Origin: Haloarcula salina
GTDB taxonomy: Archaea > Halobacteriota > Halobacteria > Halobacteriales > Haloarculaceae
Assembly: GCF_010119195.1 (NCBI RefSeq)
Contig: NZ_WRXL01000001.1
Span: 62,001 to 126,000 of the forward strand
Direction: 5' to 3'
Length of the DNA stretch: 64,000 nt
Positions 34,838 to 43,352 of this stretch are shown piece by piece. Within the stretch, counting starts at the first letter, position 1; each line of letters begins with the position of its first letter. Position numbers and translations under genes: made by a program. The notes under the pieces are model-generated. The model was not told where the DNA came from and ran no database searches. It was given only the letters and a program-made list of their open reading frames with translations.

Positions 34838-35818
34838 ATGACCTCGCGTCGGACGCTCGCATTCGCCGCCACCGCCGGGCTGTTGTTCGGCGGGACGTTC
34901 GTCGGTGCCAAGGCGGGACTCGCGTACCTCCCGCCGCTGCTGTTCGTCGCGCTACGGTTCGACGTGGCGGCGCTAGTGCTGTTCGGGTACGTCTTCGCGA
35001 CGCGCTCGCGCGACGAACTGCTCCCGCGGACCCGCGGCGACGTGCTCGGCGTCCTCTCGACGGGGCTGTTCGCCATCGGCCTGTCGAACGCGCTCATCTT
35101 CGTGGGCCAGCAGTCCGCGACCAGCGCCGTCGCCGCCATCGTGTTCAGCCTCAACCCCATCCTGACGCCGGTGTTCGCCGCGCTCTTGCTCGCCGACGAG
35201 CGGCTCTCGGCCCGCGGCGGGTTCGGCATGGTGATCGGACTGCTCGGCGTCGGGCTGGTCGTCAGCCCCGACCCGGCGATGCTCCTGAGCGGCGGCCTCG
35301 GCAAACTGGTGCTGTTCGCCGGCGCTGTCAGCGCTGCACTCGGCAGCGTCCTCATCCGCTGGGCCGGCGGCGACCTGTCCAGCACGGTCCGGACCGCGTG
35401 GTCGCTCCCCGTCGCCGCCGCGCTCTGTCACGCGCTGAGCGTGGGCACCGGCGAGTCGCTCTCGGCGGCGGTCTGGAGTCCGACCGCGATCGCCGCGCTG
35501 CTGTACGTCGGCGTCTTCGCCGGCGCGGTCGCCTACATCGCCTACTTCGGCCTGCTCGACGCGACCGGCGCGATCCGCGCGAACCTCGTCTTCTACGTGG
35601 TCCCCGTGGTGTCGACGCTCGGCGGCTGGGCGCTGCTGGGCGAACCGATCACGTCGTCGGCGCTCGTCGGCTTCCTGACCGTCTTCGCCGGGTTCGCCGT
35701 CATCGGGAGCGAGTCCATAGATGTCCGCTCGCTGCTTTCGCACGGTGCAGACGAGGCTGACGCCGCGACCGAGGGATTCGGCCTCGCGGGCGAATCCCGC
35801 GGGTTCGAGTCCGACTGA
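34838..35818 (+). CDS. EamA/DMT-family transporter
   Basis: 326 residues with about ten transmembrane helices in two EamA repeats (the first beginning AFAATAGLLFGGTFVGAKAGLAYLPPLLFVALR, the second about residue 150, LGKLVLFAGAVSAALGSVLIRWAGG). The conserved SATSAVAAIVFSLNPILTPVFAALLL and ATGAIRANLVFYVVPVVSTLGGWALLGEPI segments are typical. The substrate is probably a metabolite or amino acid exported across the membrane. ATG 34838 is preceded by a good Shine-Dalgarno-like GAGGAGGTG (34824-34832), which is unusual among the mostly leaderless genes here and decides the start. Divergent from the HTH regulator. Confidence 0.9.
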   Translation: MTSRRTLAFAATAGLLFGGTFVGAKAGLAYLPPLLFVALRFDVAALVLFGYVFATRSRDELLPRTRGDVLGVLSTGLFAIGLSNALIFVGQQSATSAVAAIVFSLNPILTPVFAALLLADERLSARGGFGMVIGLLGVGLVVSPDPAMLLSGGLGKLVLFAGAVSAALGSVLIRWAGGDLSSTVRTAWSLPVAAALCHALSVGTGESLSAAVWSPTAIAALLYVGVFAGAVAYIAYFGLLDATGAIRANLVFYVVPVVSTLGGWALLGEPITSSALVGFLTVFAGFAVIGSESIDVRSLLSHGADEADAATEGFGLAGESRGFESD

Positions 35819-35933
35819 GACGGACTAAGAGGGCGTCGTCCAACGGTCGTCACTCTCGGCTTGAAACAGGCAGTACAGGAAGTATACCCAACAAACTCTT
35901 CATCGTCTCATGGCTGATACGGGATGAATACTG

Positions 35934-36740
35934 TCAGAATCTGAACTGCTCTGCTCCATTCCAATGGGTAATAAATGAGGACTTAACCAATTTAATGTAT
36001 TCTGGATTATTGACTTGGGTTATACCAAGGATCGATTGTGGGTCAAACGGGTCAGCCACGTAGACGGCGAGATCAGTTTGATCGATTATATCTAGTGAAT
36101 TATGTACACCGTCGGTAATACGGACTTCGAAATTAGGATGATCATCAATCCCGTCCGCCATTTCCTCGACAAAGTCGTTTGGAAGTAGGTTAATTAATTG
36201 GGTGGTCATAAGTAGTTTAAATTGGGTTTCTTTCTCTAATACATCCCCAAAATACGGCCATATCTCATCAGTAGTATCTTCAAGACCGAACAGCCCTCCA
36301 GCGTTCGCCGTCCACGTCATCATCCACTCCTCTGTCACACGGTTGGCTCGGTTGACGAGGCCATCAAACAATGACTGTTCATCCTCATTTGCTATCCAGA
36401 ACTTCCCGTCGATGGGAGTCTTTTGACCTATCTGTGAAAGAACATCGGCTGCAGTCGACTCTAACTGTACTTGTTTGAGGTCCAGTTCTTGTTTTCGCTG
36501 CTCCAGCAGGCGGGACACGACGAGTTCGGGATCGACAGGGCTGTATTCTCGAGGACGTGAATTCGGTTTTCGCCGTACGACTTCACGTGACTCAAGGCTG
36601 TTCAGCACATCGTAGATCCGCCCCATGGGGACATCGCTTTGATCTGCGATCTCCTCTGCTGTGCCGGTACGAAGCTCAAGAAGGGCAGTATACACTCGTT
36701 CTTCATAGCTTGAAAGCCCGAGATCACAGAGACTTGCCAT
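35934..36740 (-). CDS. TrmB-family transcriptional regulator
   Basis: 268 residues. The N-terminal TrmB winged helix is clear (LGLSSYEERVYTALLELRTGTAEEIADQSDVPMGRIYDVLNSLESREVVRRKPNSRPREYSPVDP, residues about 7-73), followed by a coiled helix (LLEQRKQELDLKQVQLES) and a C-terminal sensor-like domain. TrmB proteins usually sense sugars or redox cues and repress nearby genes. The gene is much AT-richer than neighbours (frequent AAT, ATT and TTA codons), indicating recent acquisition. It is divergent from the small export gene at 36890, its likely target. Confidence 0.9.
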   Translation of the reverse strand: MASLCDLGLSSYEERVYTALLELRTGTAEEIADQSDVPMGRIYDVLNSLESREVVRRKPNSRPREYSPVDPELVVSRLLEQRKQELDLKQVQLESTAADVLSQIGQKTPIDGKFWIANEDEQSLFDGLVNRANRVTEEWMMTWTANAGGLFGLEDTTDEIWPYFGDVLEKETQFKLLMTTQLINLLPNDFVEEMADGIDDHPNFEVRITDGVHNSLDIIDQTDLAVYVADPFDPQSILGITQVNNPEYIKLVKSSFITHWNGAEQFRF

Positions 36741-36889
36741 ACCCTGTCACTGGGACCCACGAATAAATGGGTTAATGTCATCAGATCACTACACGGCGAA
36801 CTTCGTACCAATCAATATTAGTAAATAAACAAATATAATGTTTCAGATTATTCGAGAAAGGGTATACACTACCAACGGCACATCAATGT

Positions 36890-37495
36890 GTGAAGGAGAA
36901 ATTAGCATCTCGCTTAGTAGGACGTAGTCGCCCGAGAAGCTGTTTCTCAATCGTTGGCGGAGGGGTTCTATTAGCGATTCATCTCACAGGCCTAGACCCA
37001 ACGGTTTCACTAGAAGTAAACCCTCTCTTCATTGGTTATCTCTCTATCGAAGAGAGTCTTCGAAACACCAGTCCGCTTGTCCAATACGTGCTTGTATTCA
37101 TTTTCGCGGCGACTCCTGCGTTGGAACTGTGGGCAGTGATTCCAATTGGAATCGCACTGGGAATGAATCCACTTGGAGTGGCCATATTCGGATTTTTGGG
37201 GAATATTATACCAGTATACATCATAATTATATTTTTCACCCGTATCAAAAATTGGCTGCAGGCGAGGGGATACATTGGCGAAAACCCAGCCAAGTCGAGA
37301 CAACGGTCCTATAAGTTCTTCAAAAGATATGGGCTTCCAGGGTTCGCTGTCGGCGCACCCTTCCTGGTCGGGGTCCACATTGCCGCGTTTCTGGTTCTTA
37401 CAATGGGTGCGAAGAGACGGAAGGCTTTGCTGTGGATGACAGTCTCCATTGCCTTTTGGACAGTTATTCTTACTACAGTTTCCTTAGCTTTGTAG
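36890..37495 (+). CDS. Small multidrug export family membrane protein (COG2426)
   Basis: 201 residues with about five hydrophobic segments. ATPALELWAVIPIGIALGMNPLGVAIFGFLGNIIPVYII (about 74-111) and KFFKRYGLPGFAVGAPFLVGVHIAAFLVLTMGAKRRKALLWM match the Sm_multidrug_ex (COG2426) pattern. The family name is historical; the substrate is unknown. GTG 36890 is used; a TATA-like GGTATACACT (36861-36870) lies about 25 nt before it. AT-rich codons match the divergent TrmB gene, so the two likely arrived together and function as a regulator-transporter pair. Confidence 0.85.
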   Translation: MKEKLASRLVGRSRPRSCFSIVGGGVLLAIHLTGLDPTVSLEVNPLFIGYLSIEESLRNTSPLVQYVLVFIFAATPALELWAVIPIGIALGMNPLGVAIFGFLGNIIPVYIIIIFFTRIKNWLQARGYIGENPAKSRQRSYKFFKRYGLPGFAVGAPFLVGVHIAAFLVLTMGAKRRKALLWMTVSIAFWTVILTTVSLAL

Positions 37496-37685
37496 ATCAA
37501 GTAGGCAGTATCGCTGCGCAGCCTATTCAGACGACGCTGGCTGAAAGCAACACCCGACGAAGAACGGGATGACAGCTCGACGGATTGCGGTCCCTGTTTC
37601 CTGTGGTACTGTCTGGCACCGGACGCTTACATAGAAAATGACGCCCAGTGGTCCGAATACCCAGGCAATCAAATCCGGACAGCGT

Positions 37686-39023
37686 CTATATCGGCGGGAC
37701 GATAGCCGGTTCGCTTCCGAGGAACAGGGTCTGGAGGCCGAGTGCGAGCGTCAGGATGACTGCGAGGATGACCACTGTCCGGACCATCCACAGCCAGACC
37801 GGGCCGAACGCGCCGAGTCCGCCGGTCCCCTGCCGCAGTTCGGCGACGGCCTCGCCCGAGAGGACCCAGCCGACGAAGACGAGCACCAGCAGGACCGACA
37901 GCGGGAGGAACAGCTTGTACGCGAGCGTGTCGAACCAGCCGAGCCACGCCGTGTCCCACGCCGAGGGAAGCCCGAGGACGAACAGCCCGGCCCCGGCCGC
38001 AAACGAGAGCGTCAGTCGGGAGAAGCCGGTGTTGTCGACGCCGTAGGCGACGATGACTTCGAGCAGGCTGATGGCCGAGGAGACGGCCGCGATGAGGACG
38101 ACCCCGAAGAAGAGCACCCCGAGCACCCGGCCGGCCGGGAGCTGTCCGAACGCGGAGGCCATCGCGACGAAGATGGCGGACGGGCCGCTCGTGTCAGGAC
38201 TCACGCCGATGGCGAACAGGATCGGGAACACCACCAGGCCGGCCAGCACGCCGATGAGCGTGTTCGTCACGACGATGATGCCGCCGTCGACGGGCAGGCT
38301 GTCGTCCTCGTCGATGTACGAGGAGTAGGTGATCATGATCGCCATCCCGAGCGAGAGCGTGAAGAACGCCTGGCCGACGGCGAAGGGAATCACGTCGCCG
38401 GCGTTCGCCGTCAGCGTCGAGAAGTCCGGCGTGAGGAAGTAGGCGTAGCCGTCCGCGGCCCCGCCGAGCGTGGCCGCCCAGGCCGCGAGCGCCAGCATCA
38501 ACAGGACGATGCTCGGGACCATCACCTTCGTCGCCTTCTCGATGCCGTCTTCGATGCCGAGCGCGACGATGGACATACAGATGATAAGGAACAGCGCCTG
38601 TGCGAGCACCGCCTCGGGGCCGGCCGAGACCGCGCCGAAGTACTCGGCTGGGTTCCCGAAGTACGCGCCGGTGGCGCTCCCGAGGATGTACCGGAGGACC
38701 CACCCGCCCACCACGTCGTAGTACGAGAGGATCCAGAACCCGGTGAAGACGCCGAGCGCGCCGACAATTCGGAACTGCGGATGTCCCAGTTCCGCGAACG
38801 CGTCGATGGCGTTGCTCTTCGTCCGCCGCCCGACGACGAACTCCGCGAGGATCGCGGGGACGCCGATGAGCAGCACGGCGGCCAGGTAGAACACGAGGAA
38901 CACTGCGCCGCCGTTGGTCGCGGTCTTGAACGGGAACTGCCAGATGTTCCCGAGACCGACTGCGCTCCCGATGGCCGCGAGGATGAACCCCAGCCGCGTG
39001 GCCCACGTCTCTCTGTCGCTCAT
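37686..39023 (-). CDS. Sodium-dependent symporter (NSS/SNF family)
   Basis: 445 residues with about 11-12 transmembrane helices. The N-terminus TWATRLGFILAAIGSAVGLGNIWQFPF is the NSS motif that forms the substrate and Na+ sites in helix 1, followed by GAVFLVFYLAAVLLIGVPAI. Helix 6 has AVGQAFFTLSLGMAIMITYSSY, where the substrate-site residues lie. It probably imports an amino acid or related osmolyte using the sodium gradient. A cytoplasmic loop and the C-terminus are polar. It stands alone; the region before the next gene, at 37496-37685, has no clear gene. Confidence 0.93.
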   Translation of the reverse strand: MSDRETWATRLGFILAAIGSAVGLGNIWQFPFKTATNGGAVFLVFYLAAVLLIGVPAILAEFVVGRRTKSNAIDAFAELGHPQFRIVGALGVFTGFWILSYYDVVGGWVLRYILGSATGAYFGNPAEYFGAVSAGPEAVLAQALFLIICMSIVALGIEDGIEKATKVMVPSIVLLMLALAAWAATLGGAADGYAYFLTPDFSTLTANAGDVIPFAVGQAFFTLSLGMAIMITYSSYIDEDDSLPVDGGIIVVTNTLIGVLAGLVVFPILFAIGVSPDTSGPSAIFVAMASAFGQLPAGRVLGVLFFGVVLIAAVSSAISLLEVIVAYGVDNTGFSRLTLSFAAGAGLFVLGLPSAWDTAWLGWFDTLAYKLFLPLSVLLVLVFVGWVLSGEAVAELRQGTGGLGAFGPVWLWMVRTVVILAVILTLALGLQTLFLGSEPAIVPPI

Positions 39024-39183
39024 TGTGGACGCGCTACCTCACTCCGAAATAAAACGCCGATGATTTTCGTCCGCGGTACCAGCCGGTGGTCGCCGCTCTC
39101 GGCGGAATCGTCCTCAGACCGCTATCAACGACGAAAATCGGGGTGATAGGTTTTTGACCGGCCGTTCCAGACACGAGTGACAC

Positions 39184-40239
39184 GTGACTACCAAACGGAT
39201 TCTCGGGTGTGGCTCGCTTGCGGTGACCGGCGTCGGCGTCGGCCTCGTCGCCGGACGACAGCTCGTCGCCGGCGGGAACGGCCTCGTCGGGGCCGCCATC
39301 GCAGCGTTCGGCGTCGTCATCGGCATCGGCTTCGTCGCCGGGAGTGCCGTCCTCTTCCGGAGCGACGTGCGGACGGAGCACGCGCTCAGAGTCGCCGGCT
39401 GGAACCTCCTCGGCGTCGTCGTCACCGCCGCGGTGCTGGCGCTGATCCTGCGCTACCAGCGGGCGAGCGGGGCGACCGTCGTCGCGCCGCTGTTCAGCGG
39501 AACCATCGTCGTCGGCGTGAGCGCCACTGCACACGTCCTCATCGGCGTGAACGACGTGCGGCGCATTCGGACGCGAAACCTCGCCCGTCAGCGCGAGAAG
39601 GCGAGCGTGATGAACCGCCTGATCCGACACGATCTGAAACACAGCGCGCAGGTGTTGCTCGGCCTCGGCGACGCGCTCGCGGGTCGCTCTGACCCCGACG
39701 TGGCCGAGATCGGGGAACGCGTGAGCGGCGTCGGCTCAGACCTTGCCGCCGTCGACAGTCAGGTCGAGACCGTGACGCGGCTCATCGAGATGGACGCCGT
39801 CGACCGAGAACCGATCGATATGGCGTCGCTGACCCGGTCGATCGTCGAGGACCTGCAGTCCGACTTCCCGGGGGCCGAGGTGGCCGTGACCGTCGACGGC
39901 GCCGGGCGTGCGCTCGCCGGCGAACCGATCGAAATCGCCGTCTCCGAGCTCATCGAGAACGCGCTGGAACACGGCGGCGACCCGGCCGCCGTCGAGGTCC
40001 GCGTCGAGCCCGCCGGTCGCTCGGTCGCGGTCACGGTTCGCGACGACGGGCCGGGCATCCCGGCCAACGAGCGCGACCTCATCACCGGCGAGCAGGAAGT
40101 GACTCAGTTGAGGCACAGCAACGGCCTGGGGCTGTGGCTGTCGAAGTGGGTCGTCGAGGCCTACGGCGGGTCGCTCGGATTCGAGGAACCGGCCGACGGC
40201 GGCACGACGGTCACGATTCGGCTGGACGCCGCAGACTGA
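39184..40239 (+). CDS. Membrane sensor histidine kinase
   Basis: 351 residues, GTG start (39184-39186; MTTKRILGCG). Residues 1 to about 120 hold four hydrophobic helices, followed by a dimerisation helix with the H-box MNRLIRHDLKH near residue 145, an N-box ELIENALEHGG near residue 255, the G1 box DDGPGIP and the G2 box GLGLWLSKWVVEAYGG near residue 318. So it is a complete membrane-anchored kinase; no response regulator is adjacent. It has no PAS or extracellular domain, so the membrane helices themselves probably sense the signal. Divergent from the NSS symporter. Confidence 0.92.
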   Translation: MTTKRILGCGSLAVTGVGVGLVAGRQLVAGGNGLVGAAIAAFGVVIGIGFVAGSAVLFRSDVRTEHALRVAGWNLLGVVVTAAVLALILRYQRASGATVVAPLFSGTIVVGVSATAHVLIGVNDVRRIRTRNLARQREKASVMNRLIRHDLKHSAQVLLGLGDALAGRSDPDVAEIGERVSGVGSDLAAVDSQVETVTRLIEMDAVDREPIDMASLTRSIVEDLQSDFPGAEVAVTVDGAGRALAGEPIEIAVSELIENALEHGGDPAAVEVRVEPAGRSVAVTVRDDGPGIPANERDLITGEQEVTQLRHSNGLGLWLSKWVVEAYGGSLGFEEPADGGTTVTIRLDAAD

Positions 40240-40284
40240 CGGCAACGGGGGCGCGGTCAGGAGCATCGCTGTGGCCCCCGCCGG

Positions 40285-40995
40285 TCAGGCCTCGCCGTAG
40301 ACCGGGACCGCCGCCCCGCTGGTGACCGTCGCGGCGTCGGAACAGAGGAACAGCATCACGTCGGCGATCTCTCGGGGGTCGACCCACGCCTCGAAGTCCG
40401 AGTCGGGCATCATCTCGCGGTTCATCGGGGTGTCGATGACGCTCGGCATCACCGCGTTGGCCCGGACGGTCCCGAGGTTCTCCTCGGCGATGGTCTCCGT
40501 CAGCAGCCGGACGCCGGCCTTCGTCGCGCGGTAGACGCCGTCGCCCTCGCCGCCTTCGAGCGACGAGCGCGCGGAGACGGAGACGATGGCCCCCTCGGTC
40601 TCCCGGAGGTGCGGGACGGCGTGTTTCGAGGCCAGAAACATCGTCTTGAGGTTCACGTCGAAGAGGAAGTCGAACGTGTCGGCGTCCGTCTCGTCGACCG
40701 GCGTCCCGCCGCGCCAGGTCCCGGCGATGTTCAGCAGGAAGTCGAGGCGGCCGTGCTCGTCGACCACCGCGTCGACCGTCTCCGCCACCGCGTCCTCGTC
40801 GCTGAAGTCGGCCTGATAGAAGTCGACCCGGTCGGGGTCGGACAGCAGGAAGTCCTCGGTGTTCGGCTCGACGATGTCGCTCCCACAGACGGTCGCGCCG
40901 GCGTCGAGGAAGGCGTTCGCGACGGCGCTCCCGAGCGCGCCGCCGACGCCGCTGACCAGCGCGACCTCGTCGCCGAAGTCAAATGTCGCGGACAT
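40285..40995 (-). CDS. Short-chain dehydrogenase/reductase
   Basis: 236 residues. The Rossmann motif VALVSGVGGALGSAVANAFLDAG (about residues 10-32) binds NAD(P), NIAG is at about residue 88, and the catalytic Ser (IVSVSARSS) and Tyr-x3-Lys (VYRATKAGV, about residue 151) are intact. The substrate is not predictable. ATG 40993-40995 (MSATFDF) is the canonical start; the 60 upstream codons in frame lack SDR character. It overlaps no gene and is 76 bp downstream of the membrane protein on the same strand. Confidence 0.92.
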   Translation of the reverse strand: MSATFDFGDEVALVSGVGGALGSAVANAFLDAGATVCGSDIVEPNTEDFLLSDPDRVDFYQADFSDEDAVAETVDAVVDEHGRLDFLLNIAGTWRGGTPVDETDADTFDFLFDVNLKTMFLASKHAVPHLRETEGAIVSVSARSSLEGGEGDGVYRATKAGVRLLTETIAEENLGTVRANAVMPSVIDTPMNREMMPDSDFEAWVDPREIADVMLFLCSDAATVTSGAAVPVYGEA

Positions 40996-41071
40996 ACGTG
41001 TGCTAACGTTCGGCACGCCGATAAAGGCTAACCCCGATAGCGCCCCTCCTGCAGGCGCGCCGAGGCGGCAG

Positions 41072-41713
41072 TCACCGTCCGCTCGACTTCCGCCGAGTTC
41101 GGAGCGCGTCAGCTTCCCGACGAGCGTGTGGCCGGCCGCTGTCGAACAGGTGGTAACCCACGAGCGTCCACGCAACGCCGTACGGAACCGAGAGGGCGGC
41201 GAACCGGATCGGAAGCGGCGTCGCGAGCGACACCGCGAGAGCGAACGCTGTCACCAGCGGCGCGGCGCAGAGCGCGGCCTCCGGAGTCAGGGCGCCCGCG
41301 GTCCACAGACGGGCCGCGCCGAACGCGCAACTGCAGCACAGTGCGCCGGTGAGGCCCAGGACGACGCAGAGGAACGCCGCGTCGGTCACCCCCGCCACGG
41401 TTCCGATCGAGAGCCCGAAGTACGCCGCGACGCCGACGGCGGCGACGGCGGTTCCGAGTTCCGAGCCCCGGAGCGCCGTCCGCGCGACCCGCCCGAGCTC
41501 GTCGGAGCGAGCGGCACGGAGCGCGACGTGGCCGGCGACGAGACAGCACAGCGGCGGCAGTAACAGGAGGCCGTAGAGTCGCGCTGTACCGCTGGTCACA
41601 CTGAACGCGATCGGGACCAGCAGGTCCGGGAGGCCGTAGACCGTCAGGAGCGCGCCGCCGAGCATCCCCACCGAACCGAGGTCGCGAACCGTCCCGTCCC
41701 GAGAAGCGGCCAT
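41072..41713 (-). CDS. Haloarchaeal membrane protein of unknown function
   Basis: 213 residues with about six hydrophobic segments (for example about 17-36, 43-66, 86-104, 108-130, 140-160 and 168-188) and a basic C-terminal tail (HARREADALRTRRKSSGR) that should be cytoplasmic. An unusual Cys cluster occurs in the middle (LTGALCCSCAFGA). I recognise no domain. It is upstream of the SDR gene on the same strand. Confidence 0.65.
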   Translation of the reverse strand: MAASRDGTVRDLGSVGMLGGALLTVYGLPDLLVPIAFSVTSGTARLYGLLLLPPLCCLVAGHVALRAARSDELGRVARTALRGSELGTAVAAVGVAAYFGLSIGTVAGVTDAAFLCVVLGLTGALCCSCAFGAARLWTAGALTPEAALCAAPLVTAFALAVSLATPLPIRFAALSVPYGVAWTLVGYHLFDSGRPHARREADALRTRRKSSGR

Positions 41714-41911
41714 GCGAGAGGGTTCGCGACGAGCGGTATCAGTATACGGTCGCTACTCCCGTGCACAGGGCGCTCGGTCCGACGGACGGCAAGGGTGGAC
41801 GGACGACCGTGGCCAGATCGACGAGCCGAGACGCCCGTCGAAATCGGTATAGAGCCCCTGAAATCGGTAAGAGAGCGGATAGCTTTGGGCCGAAGCGCGC
41901 ACTATCAGGGC

Positions 41912-43168
41912 ATGAATCGTCGGCAGGTCCTCTTCGCGCTGGCTGGCGGACTCGGCGTCGGCTCCGCGCTGACCGTGGGTGCGTCCGACGAATCGACGCC
42001 CGCCGCGACGGCCGGGACGAACGGTGTGCAGGCCCAGAATGGACGTGGATTCGCACACGAAGTAATCGACGACGACCCGCCGGTCCAGCGGCGGCTCACG
42101 GTGATGCAGACGACTGACCTGACCGGCAACGGACGGCCGGACGTGATCGTCGGCGGGAACGCGGACGCATACCCCGGACGCACGTACGTCCAGGACGCGG
42201 TCAGCGCCGGCGTCCCGGCCGTGGACCGCGTGGAGTCGCACCTGTTCTGGTACGAGAACCCCGGGTGGAAGCGCCACCCCATCTCCTTTGCCCCGTCGCT
42301 GGAGCGGGGGACGCTCGGCGACGTCGACGGCGACGGACGCGTAGACATCGTCGCTGGACAGGGCATCTACGAGACGAAGCTGTTCTGGTTCAGACAGCCG
42401 GCGGACCCGCGCTCGCGCTGGGAGCGCGTGCTCATCACCGACGACTTCGAGAAGTACCACGACGTGAAAGTCGGGGACATCGACGGCGACGGAGAGCCGG
42501 AGGTCGTCGCCGCCTCACAGGAGAGCGGCGTCGTCTTCTACTACGACGTCCCGGAGGACCCGACCGAGTCTCCGTGGCCGACGGAGAACAGGCACATCGT
42601 CGACGAGCGAACGGTCCAGGGCCTCGAACTCGTTGACATCGACGACGACGGGGTCACCGAACTCCTCGCGGGCCCGAACGTCTACCACAGAACCGACGAC
42701 GGGGCGGGGTGGCGACGCGAGCCCATCGTCACCGGCTGGGACCTGACGAAGGTCGCGGTGGCCGACCTGGACGGCGACGGCGACCTCGAAGTCGTCCTCT
42801 CGGAGTGCGACTCGCCGACTTACGGGACGCGCCCGGGCCGCGTCGCCGTGTTCGATCCGCCGGAGTGGGAGCCGACGGTCCTCTCGGACGGGCTGTTCAA
42901 TCCGCACACGCTCAAAATCGCCGACTTCGACGGCGACGGGAACCCGGACGTGTACGTCGCCGAACTCGGCCTCGGCAAGAATCCCGACCCGAAGCACCTC
43001 GTGTTCTTCGGCGACGGGACCGGTGGGTTCGAGCGGCGGGAACTGGACATCGACGTCCCGACGCACTGTGCGAAGGTCGCGGACGTCGACGGCGACGGCC
43101 GGCCGGACATCGTCGGCAAGCCGTGGGCCCCGCGGGCGAAGGTCGACGTGTGGTACAACCGACTGTGA
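41912..43168 (+). CDS. Secreted FG-GAP/VCBS repeat protein
   Basis: 418 residues. A signal peptide with a twin-Arg-like start (MNRRQVLFALAGGLGVGSALTVGA) suggests Tat export, as for most haloarchaeal secreted proteins. The mature part contains at least six FG-GAP-type repeats with D-x-D-G-D-G/D-x-D-G-N calcium loops (for example GDVDGDGRVDI, GDIDGDGEPEV, VDIDDDGVTEL, ADLDGDGDLEV, ADFDGDGNPDV and ADVDGDGRPDI), which fold as a beta-propeller. The role is probably surface binding or adhesion; no enzyme motif is visible. The ATG at 41912 gives the signal peptide. Confidence 0.85.
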   Translation: MNRRQVLFALAGGLGVGSALTVGASDESTPAATAGTNGVQAQNGRGFAHEVIDDDPPVQRRLTVMQTTDLTGNGRPDVIVGGNADAYPGRTYVQDAVSAGVPAVDRVESHLFWYENPGWKRHPISFAPSLERGTLGDVDGDGRVDIVAGQGIYETKLFWFRQPADPRSRWERVLITDDFEKYHDVKVGDIDGDGEPEVVAASQESGVVFYYDVPEDPTESPWPTENRHIVDERTVQGLELVDIDDDGVTELLAGPNVYHRTDDGAGWRREPIVTGWDLTKVAVADLDGDGDLEVVLSECDSPTYGTRPGRVAVFDPPEWEPTVLSDGLFNPHTLKIADFDGDGNPDVYVAELGLGKNPDPKHLVFFGDGTGGFERRELDIDVPTHCAKVADVDGDGRPDIVGKPWAPRAKVDVWYNRL

Positions 43169-43352
43169 GCGGCCGCCGCTGGGTCGAGTAGCTGCTGACG
43201 GTCAGGTGCTGACTGTCGGGCGCTGACGGCGGCCAGTCGTGTCATTCGACAGGCCCGTCGGGACCGGAATCGATCGAGCGCGACGGGCGTGCTTATCACT
43301 GCTGAGAATCGCGTAGGAACGCTTTATTGGGGTGTTTCCTTTGTGCCAAGGG

